A stretch of DNA of 64,000 nucleotides from Streptomyces aureus (GTDB taxonomy: Bacteria > Actinomycetota > Actinomycetes > Streptomycetales > Streptomycetaceae): NCBI RefSeq assembly GCF_000725495.1, contig NZ_JNZD01000013.1, positions 496,001 through 560,000 on the forward strand. The letters run 5' to 3'. Under the pieces are notes generated by a model, which worked only from the letters and a program-made list of their open reading frames with translations, did no database searches and was not told the origin of the DNA. Shown piece after piece: positions 18,274 to 28,300 of this stretch. Position numbers and translations under genes: made by a program. How positions within the stretch are numbered: position 1 is the stretch's first letter; each line of letters opens with the position of its first letter.

Positions 18274-18585
18274 ATGGCTCAGAATCAGGACCGCCGTTCG
18301 TACGACACCGGCGCCTCCACGGAGGTCCAGGGCAGTCTGCAAGGCGTCATCGGGCAGTTGGAGCGCGTCCTCGGTGACCGCGACCGCGCGGTGAAGGCCG
18401 CGATGGCCGACTTCACGGCCGACGGCGTCGCCGACGAGTACCACGGTAAGGAAGTCCGCTGGAACCGCGCCGCGAACGAGGTCCGCGACATCATTCGCCT
18501 CGTACGCACCACGCTCGAGGAGAACGACGGCACCGCGCAGTCGACCATGGCGAAGGCCCGCGCGGCCGTCGACAACATCGGCTGA
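18274..18585 (+). CDS. ESAT-6-like protein (pore-forming ESAT-6 family-like)
   Basis: A 103-residue all-helical protein 23 bp downstream of the first Esx-like gene. It resembles Streptomyces proteins annotated as pore-forming ESAT-6 family members. The turn between the two helices has Y56-H-G58 in place of WxG and is followed by KEVRWNRAANEVRDIIRLV. It has no signal peptide. The tandem arrangement suggests a heterodimer exported by the type VII apparatus downstream. Confidence 0.8.
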   Translation: MAQNQDRRSYDTGASTEVQGSLQGVIGQLERVLGDRDRAVKAAMADFTADGVADEYHGKEVRWNRAANEVRDIIRLVRTTLEENDGTAQSTMAKARAAVDNIG

Positions 18586-18626
18586 CCGTGCCGCAGTAAA
18601 CAAGAACGTTTTCACGGGGGTTGGGC

Positions 18627-19019
18627 ATGTCGGGGTGGGACATCTCGTCGTCCGGCGTCGAGTTCGTGACCTCGCTGGTCGCGGACGCGATGGACGACGT
18701 GGCCAAGGACGTCAAGGCGTACGGGACGGACATGGAGAGCGCGGCGGTCTCCGCCGGCACCGTCAGCGGACCGTACTGCGGAGCCGCGCCCACCGGAGCG
18801 ATCGGCGCGGCTCTGGCGATCTTCGTCGAGAAGACCGCGGGTGACGTCCTGTTCCTCGGCGCGCGGGCGGCGAAGTCGGTCAACGGGGCACGAGAGGCGA
18901 CCGCGTACTACCTCGCCGGGGACCTCGAGATGGCCGGACGGAGCGAGCACAGGGCGCTGGGCGCGCCGAAGATCGATCTGCCGGGGCAGAGCGGCGGACA
19001 GGGTGGCGGCGACAAGTGA
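18627..19019 (+). CDS. DUF6507-like small protein of the type VII locus
   Basis: A 130-residue protein beginning MSGWDISSSGVE, resembling the N-terminus of DUF6507 proteins found beside Streptomyces type VII genes. A helical body contains a hydrophobic, Gly/Ala-rich centre (GAIGAALAIFVEKTAGDVLF), and the tail is Gly-rich. ATG 18627 follows a GGGGG ribosome site. Its stop overlaps the GTG start of the large toxin gene (GTGA), so it may be a dedicated chaperone or targeting partner. That role is inferred from position only. Confidence 0.72.
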   Translation: MSGWDISSSGVEFVTSLVADAMDDVAKDVKAYGTDMESAAVSAGTVSGPYCGAAPTGAIGAALAIFVEKTAGDVLFLGARAAKSVNGAREATAYYLAGDLEMAGRSEHRALGAPKIDLPGQSGGQGGGDK

Positions 19020-21505
19020 TCGAACCCTCGGCCATACCCCAGTTCACCGGCGACTTCGATCAGTTGGACAAGGACACGTCCGGCCTGCGCAGCGACGCCA
19101 TCGGGATCCGCGGCGGCGGAATGGACGTGCACTCCCGTTTCCAGATGCTGGAGGCCTTCTACACCGCGCCGGAGGCCGACGACCTGTTCGCCACCACACG
19201 GCCGGTGATGGACGGGGCCGACGCCTTCGCCACCCAGCTGGAGACGGTGGCGGACGCTCTGGACACGTACTCCGTCGAGGCCCGGCCCATCGCCGAGAAA
19301 CTCGCCCTGCTCAAGACGGACGCCTTCGCGTTCGTCGAGAGTGTCGAGGGCGACGACGACTGGACGTACGACGGGGACAAGATCCACCGTCATCAGGAGC
19401 TCATGGACGGTGTCGCCGCCGCGGAAAGCGCCTTCCGGGAGGCGGAGCGCCGGGCAGCCGGCAAGATCTCGGCCCTCGTCGGCGGACCGGCGTTCGTGGT
19501 CGACGACGGCCACCACACCGTCGACAAGAAGACGGTGATGTACGGGTACGACCTGGACGTCCTCAAGCACGCCGAGAAGACACCCTGGGGCACCCCGGAA
19601 ACCGAGTCCCACCACGCCTGGGAGGTCGGCTACTGGGCCAAGAGCTTCGTCTGGGACGGCCTCGTCATCGACAACGTGTGGGGTGGCATCAAGGGCCTCG
19701 GCACCCTGGTCGGCTGGAACGGCTCGGACGCGGCCGGGGACGCCTGGGGACATCTCGGGGACGTCGTCAGCGGGATCGGCCAGTACACGGTCACCCCCTA
19801 CGACGCGCTCATGGACTGGGCGTTCGGCCCGGACAAGGAGAGCGCCACCGAGGTCCGGCAGAAGAAGGCCGCCAAGGACTTCGCCAAGTCCATGGTCGCC
19901 TGGGACATGTGGAGCGAGAACCCGGCCCGTGCCGCGGCGACGGTCGTCTTCAACGGGCTCACCCTCGGCGCCGGTCCCCTGGCCGTCGCGTCCAAGGGCG
20001 GCGAGGCCGGCGCGGTCGCCAGGAGCGCCAGCGTCGCTGCCAAGGTCGGCGAGTACATCGACCCGGTCAGCGTGGGCCTCAAGGCGACGGGCAAGGCCGT
20101 CGGCTCACTGCCCAAGCTCTCCGACCTCACCGCCGGAATCCGCAGCGGCATCGGCGCCTCGGCCGACTCCCAGCGGATCCACAGTGTCATCGAGCTCGGT
20201 GACGGCTCCAAGGTCGTGATCGAGGACGGCAGGTTCATCGCCGTCGACAGACACGGCGACATCGTGGGGGAGGCGCCGCGCCGGGAAGCGTCCGCCGACG
20301 CGCGGTCCACGCCGCGGGACACGCCCGCGCCGCAACGGGAGCCCGCCACGGTCGGCGCCTCCTCGCACTCGCCCGGGACCACGACGCACGTCGGGAACGG
20401 GCCCGGCGGTCACGGAGCCACCCATCCCGCCGCCCCCCGGCCCCACGGACCCGACTCCGGCCCGACCGGCGGCGGCCACGGCGGCACGGGAGGGGGCCCT
20501 CACGGGGAGGGCGGCCTGGACGACGCCGGACGGAGCGGCGACGACGCCACGGGCGGCACGGGCCACGCAGGCGGAGAGACCACTCCTCCCGCGCACCAGG
20601 GGGACGGGGGCGGCGGCACCGGAACCGGCGGAGAGCGGGAACTGACCGCCGCGGAGCGCAAGGCGATCCAGGACAGGCACGTCCAGAAGGCCAACGACGC
20701 CGACCAGACGTGGTTCAAGGAGCACTACGACACACTGGGGCGGCGCAGAAACCTCGCGAACGCCGACGGCACACCGAAGTTGGTGGACGGAGTCGAGCTC
20801 CCGCAGCTGGCGAAGAACCCACAAGGCAAATGGGTCGCCGCACACGACCTGCCGAGTGGGCCGTCCGAAGTCAGGACGGGCCGTACACCGTACGGCCGGG
20901 ACACGGTCTCCCCGATTCATCGGCCGGACCTGGACACGGCGGCGAAGAACCGCAAGGTGTCCATGAATCTCACGAACGCGGAAAAGGCGTTCGACGAGAC
21001 TCCGTCCGCCGCGACGAAGAAGGGTCTCGAAGACGCGCAGCATGCCTACGATCAGCAGCTCGGAGGCGTTCCGAACAACAGCAAGATTTCCGAAAAGCTC
21101 GGCGAGCAGGCCGCCAAGCTGCACGTGGTGCCGAACGAGTTCCGGGGCGCCCACTGGGTCGAGCTCCCGGAGACGCCCAACGGCGCCAATCGGTTCGACC
21201 AGCTGTACAAGCTGGGCGACGACGGTCACTACGTGATCGTCGAAGCCAAGGCGCCCAAGGGCGATCTCGACTGGCGCAACGGTGCGGGCGATCAGGCACA
21301 GGGCATGAGGGTGAAGCAAGGCACCCGGCTGTACGTCCAGACGATCCTGACGCAGATGTGGAAACGAAACGGCGCGGACCGACGCATCGCGGACAGCCTC
21401 TTCGACGCGCTGGAGGATGGGAAACTTCAGTACGTCCTGGTGAAGGCGAACGAGAACACGGGCTCGTACACCGGCGCCGTTCTGGAACATTTCAAGATTT
21501 TCTAG
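19016..21505 (+). CDS. Type VII polymorphic toxin with restriction-endonuclease-fold C-terminus
   Basis: An 829-residue modular effector candidate. Residues about 1-160 are helical and resemble WXG/LXG-type secretion regions; the middle (about 160-390) has amphipathic and hydrophobic helices; about 400-545 is a Gly/Pro/His-rich linker. The C-terminal domain contains YVIVEAKAPKGDLDW (Glu743, Lys745) followed by QGMRVKQGTRLYVQTI, the ExK plus QGT pattern of PD-(D/E)XK nuclease toxins in actinomycete polymorphic systems. GC content falls visibly over the C-terminal part, consistent with an exchanged toxin module. The next gene encodes a matching immunity family. Confidence 0.82.
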   Translation: MIEPSAIPQFTGDFDQLDKDTSGLRSDAIGIRGGGMDVHSRFQMLEAFYTAPEADDLFATTRPVMDGADAFATQLETVADALDTYSVEARPIAEKLALLKTDAFAFVESVEGDDDWTYDGDKIHRHQELMDGVAAAESAFREAERRAAGKISALVGGPAFVVDDGHHTVDKKTVMYGYDLDVLKHAEKTPWGTPETESHHAWEVGYWAKSFVWDGLVIDNVWGGIKGLGTLVGWNGSDAAGDAWGHLGDVVSGIGQYTVTPYDALMDWAFGPDKESATEVRQKKAAKDFAKSMVAWDMWSENPARAAATVVFNGLTLGAGPLAVASKGGEAGAVARSASVAAKVGEYIDPVSVGLKATGKAVGSLPKLSDLTAGIRSGIGASADSQRIHSVIELGDGSKVVIEDGRFIAVDRHGDIVGEAPRREASADARSTPRDTPAPQREPATVGASSHSPGTTTHVGNGPGGHGATHPAAPRPHGPDSGPTGGGHGGTGGGPHGEGGLDDAGRSGDDATGGTGHAGGETTPPAHQGDGGGGTGTGGERELTAAERKAIQDRHVQKANDADQTWFKEHYDTLGRRRNLANADGTPKLVDGVELPQLAKNPQGKWVAAHDLPSGPSEVRTGRTPYGRDTVSPIHRPDLDTAAKNRKVSMNLTNAEKAFDETPSAATKKGLEDAQHAYDQQLGGVPNNSKISEKLGEQAAKLHVVPNEFRGAHWVELPETPNGANRFDQLYKLGDDGHYVIVEAKAPKGDLDWRNGAGDQAQGMRVKQGTRLYVQTILTQMWKRNGADRRIADSLFDALEDGKLQYVLVKANENTGSYTGAVLEHFKIF

Positions 21506-21517
21506 AGGAGAGATCAC

Positions 21518-22384
21518 GTGGTCACGAACGTTCCCCGCCATGACTTCCCCGCCGCGGCGGTAGCGGAGGACATGGCGGGGCTCCTCGGGAGCACCGGCCG
21601 TGTACTCGACCGGCTCGAAGGATCGGAGATGTCCCGCTCCCGAGCCTTGGAGAGCGCGCTGACCGTGGCCAAGTCCTTCTGTGCGAACGACCCGTGGGCG
21701 GGCAGGTTCGAGACCTGGGAGGCATGGGTCACCGCCATGCAGGTCGGCTCCGCACTGTTCGACGCGGCCATGGCGTCGGAGGGTCCCGTGGCATGCCGCA
21801 TCGGGAGCCACGGCGAGGTGAAGAACCTGCCCGCCACCGGCCCCACGTCCTCTACACACGCCGGCGCCTGGGTCACCTCGTTCTACCTGGCGGTGATCTG
21901 CCGCGACAACGCCCGCGTCGATCGACTGGCCCAGGTGCCCGTGGCACTTCTCCGCGAGTCCGGCGCGGTCTTCGACGAGTACATCTACTCATGGGTGGAG
22001 ACACTCCAGGGTCTGGTCTCCGGGCGGGCGGACGTCGGCAGCAGTCTCGAAGCGGCCTTCCACGGCACGGACCCCGAGGTGGCTCACGTCGCGGACAAGG
22101 AAACGCTGTTGAAGATCCTCTACCCGCCGGTCAACCTGTTCTACCGCTTGGTGAAGCCCGATCCCGGAGAATTCAACGAGGCTTTGACCGACGCGCTCAC
22201 CTGGCACAAGGAGTACTGGACCGACAACGAGGCCCGATCACTGAGCAGCGACGGTCTCGTCGCCCTGGGTCCCCTCGCACTGGCCTGTATGGCCTTCGAC
22301 AACGGCTTCCCCATCGAGGTCGAGTCCGAGTACCTGCCCAGATTCCTTCTTCAGGGCAACTGGGTCGGCGAGTACGCCACCTGA
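21518..22384 (+). CDS. Imm49-family immunity protein
   Basis: A 288-residue protein 12 bp downstream of the toxin gene, with GAGGAG ahead of GTG 21518. It matches the immunity-49 pattern: WVTSFYLAVICRDNARVDRL, VPVALLRESGAVFDEYIYSWVETLQ, ETLLKILYPPVNLFYRLVKPD, and LVALGPLALACMAFDNGFPIEVESEYLP. Imm49 proteins protect producers from cognate polymorphic toxins. Placement directly after the nuclease-like toxin makes it the likely antidote. No signal peptide, consistent with cytoplasmic protection. Confidence 0.85.
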   Translation: MVTNVPRHDFPAAAVAEDMAGLLGSTGRVLDRLEGSEMSRSRALESALTVAKSFCANDPWAGRFETWEAWVTAMQVGSALFDAAMASEGPVACRIGSHGEVKNLPATGPTSSTHAGAWVTSFYLAVICRDNARVDRLAQVPVALLRESGAVFDEYIYSWVETLQGLVSGRADVGSSLEAAFHGTDPEVAHVADKETLLKILYPPVNLFYRLVKPDPGEFNEALTDALTWHKEYWTDNEARSLSSDGLVALGPLALACMAFDNGFPIEVESEYLPRFLLQGNWVGEYAT

Positions 22385-22428
22385 CAACCGATGTCCCACC
22401 CCGCGACCTGAACGGACGACGCATACCC

Positions 22429-22707
22429 GTGGCAGCCCAGGACTACGACAGTCAATTGCTCGAGTCGGTGTCGGTTCGGCGTCGGCGGCTCAGGGATGCC
22501 GTTCTGTTCGGGACGCAGCGGCAACGGCGGTCGGTGGACGAGCGGTTGGGCAAGGCGTTCGCCGGGATCGTCGTCGCGGCGGTGCTGTGCGCCGGATGCG
22601 TGGGCTGGTCGTTCGTTTCGCACCGGGTCATCGGGAAAAGCCCGTACGGCACCTCCGTGCCCTCCACCTCGCCTTCCGCGGCGCTTTCGCCGTCTTCCAC
22701 CCGATGA
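22429..22707 (+). CDS. Small single-pass membrane protein of the type VII locus
   Basis: A 92-residue protein beginning with GTG 22429. The N-terminal half is charged (VRRRRLRDAVLFGTQRQRRS), followed by one transmembrane helix (FAGIVVAAVLCAGCVGWSF) and a short Ser/Pro/Thr-rich extracytoplasmic tail. Similar short proteins sit just upstream of EccD in streptomycete type VII loci. It superficially recalls the N-terminal anchor of EccB but lacks the EccB repeat domain, so I do not call it EccB. Function unknown. Confidence 0.7.
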   Translation: MAAQDYDSQLLESVSVRRRRLRDAVLFGTQRQRRSVDERLGKAFAGIVVAAVLCAGCVGWSFVSHRVIGKSPYGTSVPSTSPSAALSPSSTR

Positions 22708-22728
22708 CTCGATGATAGGTTCGAACGC

Positions 22729-24108
22729 GTGATATCTGCGGGGTCCCTGAGCCGTACGACGCCGAACCGGACGGCCCTGAGCCGGGTCACCCTGGTCGGC
22801 GAACGGAGGCGGGTCGATCTCGTCCTCCCCTCCACGGAACCCGTCGGACTGCTTCTGCCCGAAGTGATGCGACTGCTGGACGACCAGGTGTCCGCCCGGC
22901 CCGCGTCACGGCATCTGGTCACCGCTGACGGTTCGGCGCTCGCGCACGACAGCACGCTGGAATCTGCGGGAATCCCGGACGGAGCCGTCCTGCGGCTCGT
23001 GCGGCTGGAGGACGCCCCCGGGGCACCTGTGGTGCACGACGTCACCGATGAGGCCGCCGAGGATCCGCATGGCCGCGCATGGCGGTGGAGTCCCGCCGCC
23101 CGGCGCGTCGTGGCCGGAGTCGCGACGGTCGGCTGGGCCGCGACGGCCGGCACCCTGGCGCGCGGGGAGTTCGGTCCGTCGGCCGTGGGCGGCGCCCTGG
23201 CGGCAGTCGCTGTGCTGTGCTCACTGGCGGGGGCCCTTCTCGGTCGGGCCGCGCACCGTGGTCTGGCCACCACGCTCCTCGTCACCGGGGGAACCCTCGG
23301 TGCCCTCGGCGCATGGACGCTGGCCGACGCCCACGCCTGGTCCGGGGCCGTGCGCCTGGCCGGCGTCTCCGTCGCCCTCGTGGTGGCACTGCTCCTGCTG
23401 GGCCGGTTCGCACCGCTGGGCCGCGCCGGTCTCGTCGGTGCCGTCGCCCTGTTCGGCTGCACGCTCTGCTGGCAGGCGGCGCTCGCGGTCCAGTCGGGCG
23501 CGGGTACAACGGTCCAGCAGGCCCGTGCGGGCGCGCTGTCGGGCGTCGTCTCGATCGTCGCCCTCGGTGTGCTTCCTCGACTCGCGCTCATGGCATCCGG
23601 CCTGTCCGGGCTGGACGACCGCCGCTCCGGCGGAATGTCCGTCAGCCGCCTGGAGGTTCGCACCGCCCTGACCGCGACGCATCGTGGATTGGCTCTCGCC
23701 ACCGTCGTCCTGGCCGCCTCGGCGATGTCCGCGGGGGTCCTCGTCCTGAGGGCGCCTTCGGTCTGGACCGTGCTGCTCGCCGTGGTGGTCGCCGCCGTTC
23801 TGGCGCTGCGTGCACGTGCCTTCCCGCTCGTCATCGAGGTCGTGGCACTGCTCGGGGCCGGCGCGGTGATCACCGTCCGGCTCGTCGGCGTCTGGCAGGA
23901 ACGCTCCGGTGCCGTGGGGCCGTTGGCCTTGCTCGTCGCCCTGGCCCTCGTGCCCCTGGCGGTGCTGGCCGTGCAGCCCGCCGAGCATGTGCGGGTGCGG
24001 TTGCGGCGCTTCGGCGACGTCCTCGAGTCGGTGGGAGTCATCGCCCTGTTCCCGCTCCTCATCGGGGCGTTCGGTGTGTACGGGCGCCTGCTCGGCACCT
24101 TCGCGTAG
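22729..24108 (+). CDS. eccD: EccD-type type VII secretion membrane protein
   Basis: A 459-residue protein with an N-terminal ubiquitin-like YukD domain (about 15-100; RVTLVGERRRVDLVLPS onward) followed by about eleven transmembrane helices, the standard EccD architecture. EccD forms the membrane channel of ESX systems. GTG 22729 is the start. It is followed after 11 bp by the MinD-like ATPase gene and then EccC. Length and topology match the family. Confidence 0.88.
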   Translation: MISAGSLSRTTPNRTALSRVTLVGERRRVDLVLPSTEPVGLLLPEVMRLLDDQVSARPASRHLVTADGSALAHDSTLESAGIPDGAVLRLVRLEDAPGAPVVHDVTDEAAEDPHGRAWRWSPAARRVVAGVATVGWAATAGTLARGEFGPSAVGGALAAVAVLCSLAGALLGRAAHRGLATTLLVTGGTLGALGAWTLADAHAWSGAVRLAGVSVALVVALLLLGRFAPLGRAGLVGAVALFGCTLCWQAALAVQSGAGTTVQQARAGALSGVVSIVALGVLPRLALMASGLSGLDDRRSGGMSVSRLEVRTALTATHRGLALATVVLAASAMSAGVLVLRAPSVWTVLLAVVVAAVLALRARAFPLVIEVVALLGAGAVITVRLVGVWQERSGAVGPLALLVALALVPLAVLAVQPAEHVRVRLRRFGDVLESVGVIALFPLLIGAFGVYGRLLGTFA

Positions 24109-24119
24109 GGGTGGGCTCC

Positions 24120-25328
24120 ATGGCTCGGCGAGAGGACTGGCAGCAGGACGTGCTGCGGCAATTGGGACGGCACGAGGGTCCGGGGAAGACGGCCGGTGCG
24201 GGCGGAGCCGACGAGGCGGCCAGCGCGGGCGAGGGGACCGGTCCCGCCCCTGGGCCGACCGGTGCCACGGAACGGCCCCGACCGGCGCACGCACCGCCGG
24301 GGCCGCCCGGCGCCGCACGATCCACGGCCTCGCCCGGCTCCCCTCAGGGCTCGGTCCCCGCGTCGGCCCCCGTCGTCGCGAGTCCCGGTGATCCCCGCCT
24401 CCCGCTGCACACCCCGGAGTCCGTACCGACCGTCGACCCCCGCCTGGCGCTCGCCCTGGGGCGTCCCCGGTACGGCGATTCCGTGACCCGCCGGACCGGA
24501 CGCACGCTCCGTGATCTCGCCGCCTCGGCTTCCCGGGATGTCGCCGAAGAGACCCGCCTCGCACAGGAGTTGCAGCAGCCGGTCACCACCGGCAGGGTCA
24601 TCGCGGTGACATCCATCAGGGGCGGGGTGGGCAAGTCGACCGTCTCCGCCCTGCTGGGCCGCACCTTCAACCACTACCGGCACGACCCCGTCCTCACGCT
24701 GGAGGCCGACACCGCGCTCGGCACCCTCCCGGTGCGGATGGGCGCCGCGTCGGTGCGCTGGACGTGCGCCGACCTCGCCCGGATCCTCACCCCCGCGATG
24801 CGACTCACCGACGTCACGGGCTACTTGGTACCCGTGACCGACGGCGGATGGCTCCTCCCCGCCGGCCAGGGCCGCGTCGGCGCGCCGATGGACGTCCGCA
24901 CCTACCGCACGGTGACGCTCGCCCTGCGGCGCTACTTCGCGGTGACGGTGGTGGACTGCGAGACGCTGCCGGGCGATGTGGCCCGTACGGCGATGGACAC
25001 CGCCCACGCCCGGGTGGTGGTCGCCCCGATGACCGCGGAGGGCGTCAACGGCACCCGGCAGGTCCTGGACTGGCTGGCCCAGCTGCCGCACGCCGCCCTG
25101 GCCGGCACCGTCGTGGCCCTGTCCGCGCATTCCCCCGACACCACGCTGGACGAGAAGACGGCCGCCGCGCATCTGCGGGAGACCGGCGTGTCCGTCGTAC
25201 GGCTCCCCTACGACCGGCATCTGGCGCAGGGAGGCCCGATCCACACCGCCATGCTCGGCCGGGCCACCCGGGACGCCGTCGTCCGCCTCGCGACGGAGAC
25301 GATGCACCGCGCGGTCAGAGTGCGATGA
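24120..25328 (+). CDS. MinD/ParA-like ATPase of the type VII locus
   Basis: A 402-residue protein. A Pro/Gly/Ala-rich disordered N-terminus (about 1-110) precedes a P-loop ATPase of the MinD/ParA (SIMIBI) class: deviant Walker A RGGVGKST (about 168-174), a nucleotide-binding LEADTALGTLPVRMG, and VVDCETLPG. Related MinD-like ATPases with disordered N-termini are encoded in many actinobacterial ESX loci and may position or energise the complex. No AAA+ EccA-type domain is present. Confidence 0.85.
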   Translation: MARREDWQQDVLRQLGRHEGPGKTAGAGGADEAASAGEGTGPAPGPTGATERPRPAHAPPGPPGAARSTASPGSPQGSVPASAPVVASPGDPRLPLHTPESVPTVDPRLALALGRPRYGDSVTRRTGRTLRDLAASASRDVAEETRLAQELQQPVTTGRVIAVTSIRGGVGKSTVSALLGRTFNHYRHDPVLTLEADTALGTLPVRMGAASVRWTCADLARILTPAMRLTDVTGYLVPVTDGGWLLPAGQGRVGAPMDVRTYRTVTLALRRYFAVTVVDCETLPGDVARTAMDTAHARVVVAPMTAEGVNGTRQVLDWLAQLPHAALAGTVVALSAHSPDTTLDEKTAAAHLRETGVSVVRLPYDRHLAQGGPIHTAMLGRATRDAVVRLATETMHRAVRVR

Positions 25329-25371
25329 GCACAAGCCAGGCTTCTGGACCCGTTCGAGAAAAGGCCCGTCC

Positions 25372-28300
25372 GTGACCCAGCATCTCGTCCACCGGCCCGC
25401 GCGGTCCACCCGCCCCCTCACCGCGCCACAGCCGCGCACCGTCGAACCGCCGCCCAACCTGCCCAAGGGAAAGACCGGCAACGCGGCGACCGCGTTGCTG
25501 CCGATGGCCGGCGTCATCAGCTCCGTCGTGATGATGACCGTGATCCGCAACAGCCAGTTCGCCGCCCTCGGGGCGATCGTGCTCGTCTTCGCCCTGCTCG
25601 GCGCGGCGGCGCTGTTCCTGTCCCAGCGAGGCAAGGCGCAGCGCACCCGGCGCGTGCAGCGCGAGCGGTATCTCGAGTACCTCGAGGAGCTGCGCGAGGA
25701 ACTCGGCCTGCTCGAACTGGAGCAGCGTGGGCGGGCGCGCCTGCTGAACCCGCCGCCCGAGGCCCTGTACGACCTCGTGCGCGATCCGGCCCGGTTGTGG
25801 GAGCGGCGCCGCCAGGACCCCGACTTCCTGCGGGTACGGATCGGAACGGGGAACGTGCCGGTACAGGAACTGACGGTCGGGCAGAACGGCGCGGGCGGGG
25901 TCCTCACTCCCCCGGACCCCTTCATGCTCAACGAGGCCCGCGCGCTGCGGGAGAGGTTCGCCACGACGACACACTTCCCGCTCACCGTGCCCCTGGACCG
26001 GGCGGGCGACGTCAGCATCGTGGGTGACCGTGAGGGGGTGCTGCGGGTCGCCCACGCTCTGCTCGTCCAGACGGCGGTCACGCACGCGCCGGACGACGTG
26101 GCCGTCGCGCTCGCGGTGCCCGCCGAGCGGCTGGCCGACTGGGACTGGGCCAAGTGGCTGCCCCACGTGCTCGATCCGTCCGGGCACGACGGTCCGGTCG
26201 CCGCCCGCCGGATCGCGCCGGACCTGGCCGGGCTGGCCACGCTGTGCCGTCACGATCTGCGCCGGCGCGCCTCGTATGCGGCGGAGGTACGACGTGGGCT
26301 GTCGGACCGCGGCGCGCTCCGGATGACCGACCGGCTGCTGGTCGTCAGCGACGAGTACGGCGAGACTGCGGCCGAACTACAGCGCCCCGACACGGCGGTC
26401 GATCTGCCGGACATGGGCGTGACGGTGCTGCACCTGCTGGAGCAGCGCGTGCACGAGCCGGATCAGGTGACGGTCCGCGTCACCGTCGACGAGGACCGGA
26501 TCACGGTGGAGGACCTGCGCGACACGTCGACGGCGGCTCAGGGCTCGCCGGATGCCATCGGCGTCGCGGGCGCGGCAGGGCTGGCCCGCATGCTCGCCCC
26601 GCTCAGGCTGTCCGCGGAGTCCGCGGCCGAGGGCACCCCCGTCTCCGGGCCGGTGGACTTCCCCGGCCTGCTGGACATCGACGACCCCGCGGCACTCGAC
26701 ATCGACCGGCTGTGGGCACCCCGGAGCGAGCGGGCGTTCCTGCGCGTGCCCATCGGCATGACGGACCGTCATGAGCCGGTGTTGCTGGACCTGAAGGAGT
26801 CCTCCGAGCTCGGCATGGGTCCGCACGGTCTGTGCGTGGGCGCGACCGGCTCCGGCAAGAGCGAGCTGCTGCGCACGCTCGTCCTCGCGCTCACCGCGAC
26901 CCACTCCCCCGAGGACCTGGCGCTCGTACTGGTCGACTACAAGGGCGGCGCCACCTTCGCCCCCTTCACCGGCCTCCCGCACGTGGCCGGGGTGATCACG
27001 AACCTGGAGAACCAGGCCGGGCTCGTCGAACGCGTCCACAGCAGCCTCGCCGGCGAGGTCAAGCGCCGCCAGCAGGTGCTCAAGGACGCCGGCGACATCG
27101 CCGACATCGGCCACTACGCCGTTCTCCGTGCCACCGGGCGCCCGGACCTCGAAGCCCTGCCGCACCTGTTCGTCGTCATCGACGAGTTCGGCGAACTGAT
27201 CACCGCGAAACCGGACTTCATCGATCTGTTCCTGTCGATCGGACGCATCGGCCGCTCGATCGGCGTCCACCTGCTGCTGTCCAGTCAGCGCATCGAGGGC
27301 GGCAAGCTCAAGGGGCTGGACACCTATCTGTCGTACCGCCTGGGCCTGCGCACCTTCTCCGCCGACGAGTCGCGTACGGTGCTCGACACCACGGACGCCT
27401 TCGATCTGCCGCCGCTGCCCGGCTTCGGCTATCTGAAGGTCGACACCTCCACCTACGAACGCTTCAAGGCGGGGTACGTCTCCGGTGCCTACCGCAGCCC
27501 GAACCCGCACGCCGAGAAGGACGACGAACCGCTCGCGTCGCCGTATCCGACGTACACCACGCCGGGCACGGAGTCCTCGGCGGCTGCGGCGGGGGAATCC
27601 GCGGCCACCAGACGGGAGACCGGACCGACGGTGATGTCGGTCATGGTCGGACAACTCGCCACCGCCGCCCCGCCGGTACGCCGGATCTGGCTGCCGCCCC
27701 TGCCGGACGCCGTCACGCTCGCCACCGCGGCCGGCCCTGTCGAGGCCGGCACGCAGGGCCTCCGGCTCGCGCGACGCGACGGCGCCCTGAGCGTTCCGCT
27801 GGGCGTTCTGGACGACCCGGCCAGGCAGTGGCAGCGGCCCTGGCTGCTGGACCTGACCGTCGCGGGCGGCCACACGGCCGTCATCGGCGGCCCGCAGTCC
27901 GGCAAGACCACTCTGCTGCGCACCCTCGCCCTCTCGCTGGCCCTCACCCGCACCCCGCACGAGGTCGCCGTCTACGGCCTCGACCTGGTGGGCGGCGGAC
28001 TGTCCGCCCTCGCCGGTCTGCCGCACGTCGGCGGCATCGCGGGGCGCGCCGACCACGAGCGCGCCGCGCGTACCGTGGCCGAGGTCCGCGCCATGCTCGC
28101 CCAGCGCGAGGAGATCTTCCGCGCTCACGGGGTCGACTCCGTCGACCACCTGCGCCGACTGCGCGCCCAGGGCAGGCTGCCGCAACTCGGCTCGACCGAC
28201 GTCGTGCTGCTCATCGACGGATTCGGGGCGCTGCGCGACGAGTTCGCCGACCTCGACGACGCCGTCGCCGACCTCCTTAAGCGGGGTGGCGGCTACGGCA

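Noticed and set aside
22429..22707. EccB
   Set aside because: Only the single-helix anchor resembles EccB; the long repeat domain is absent in 92 residues.
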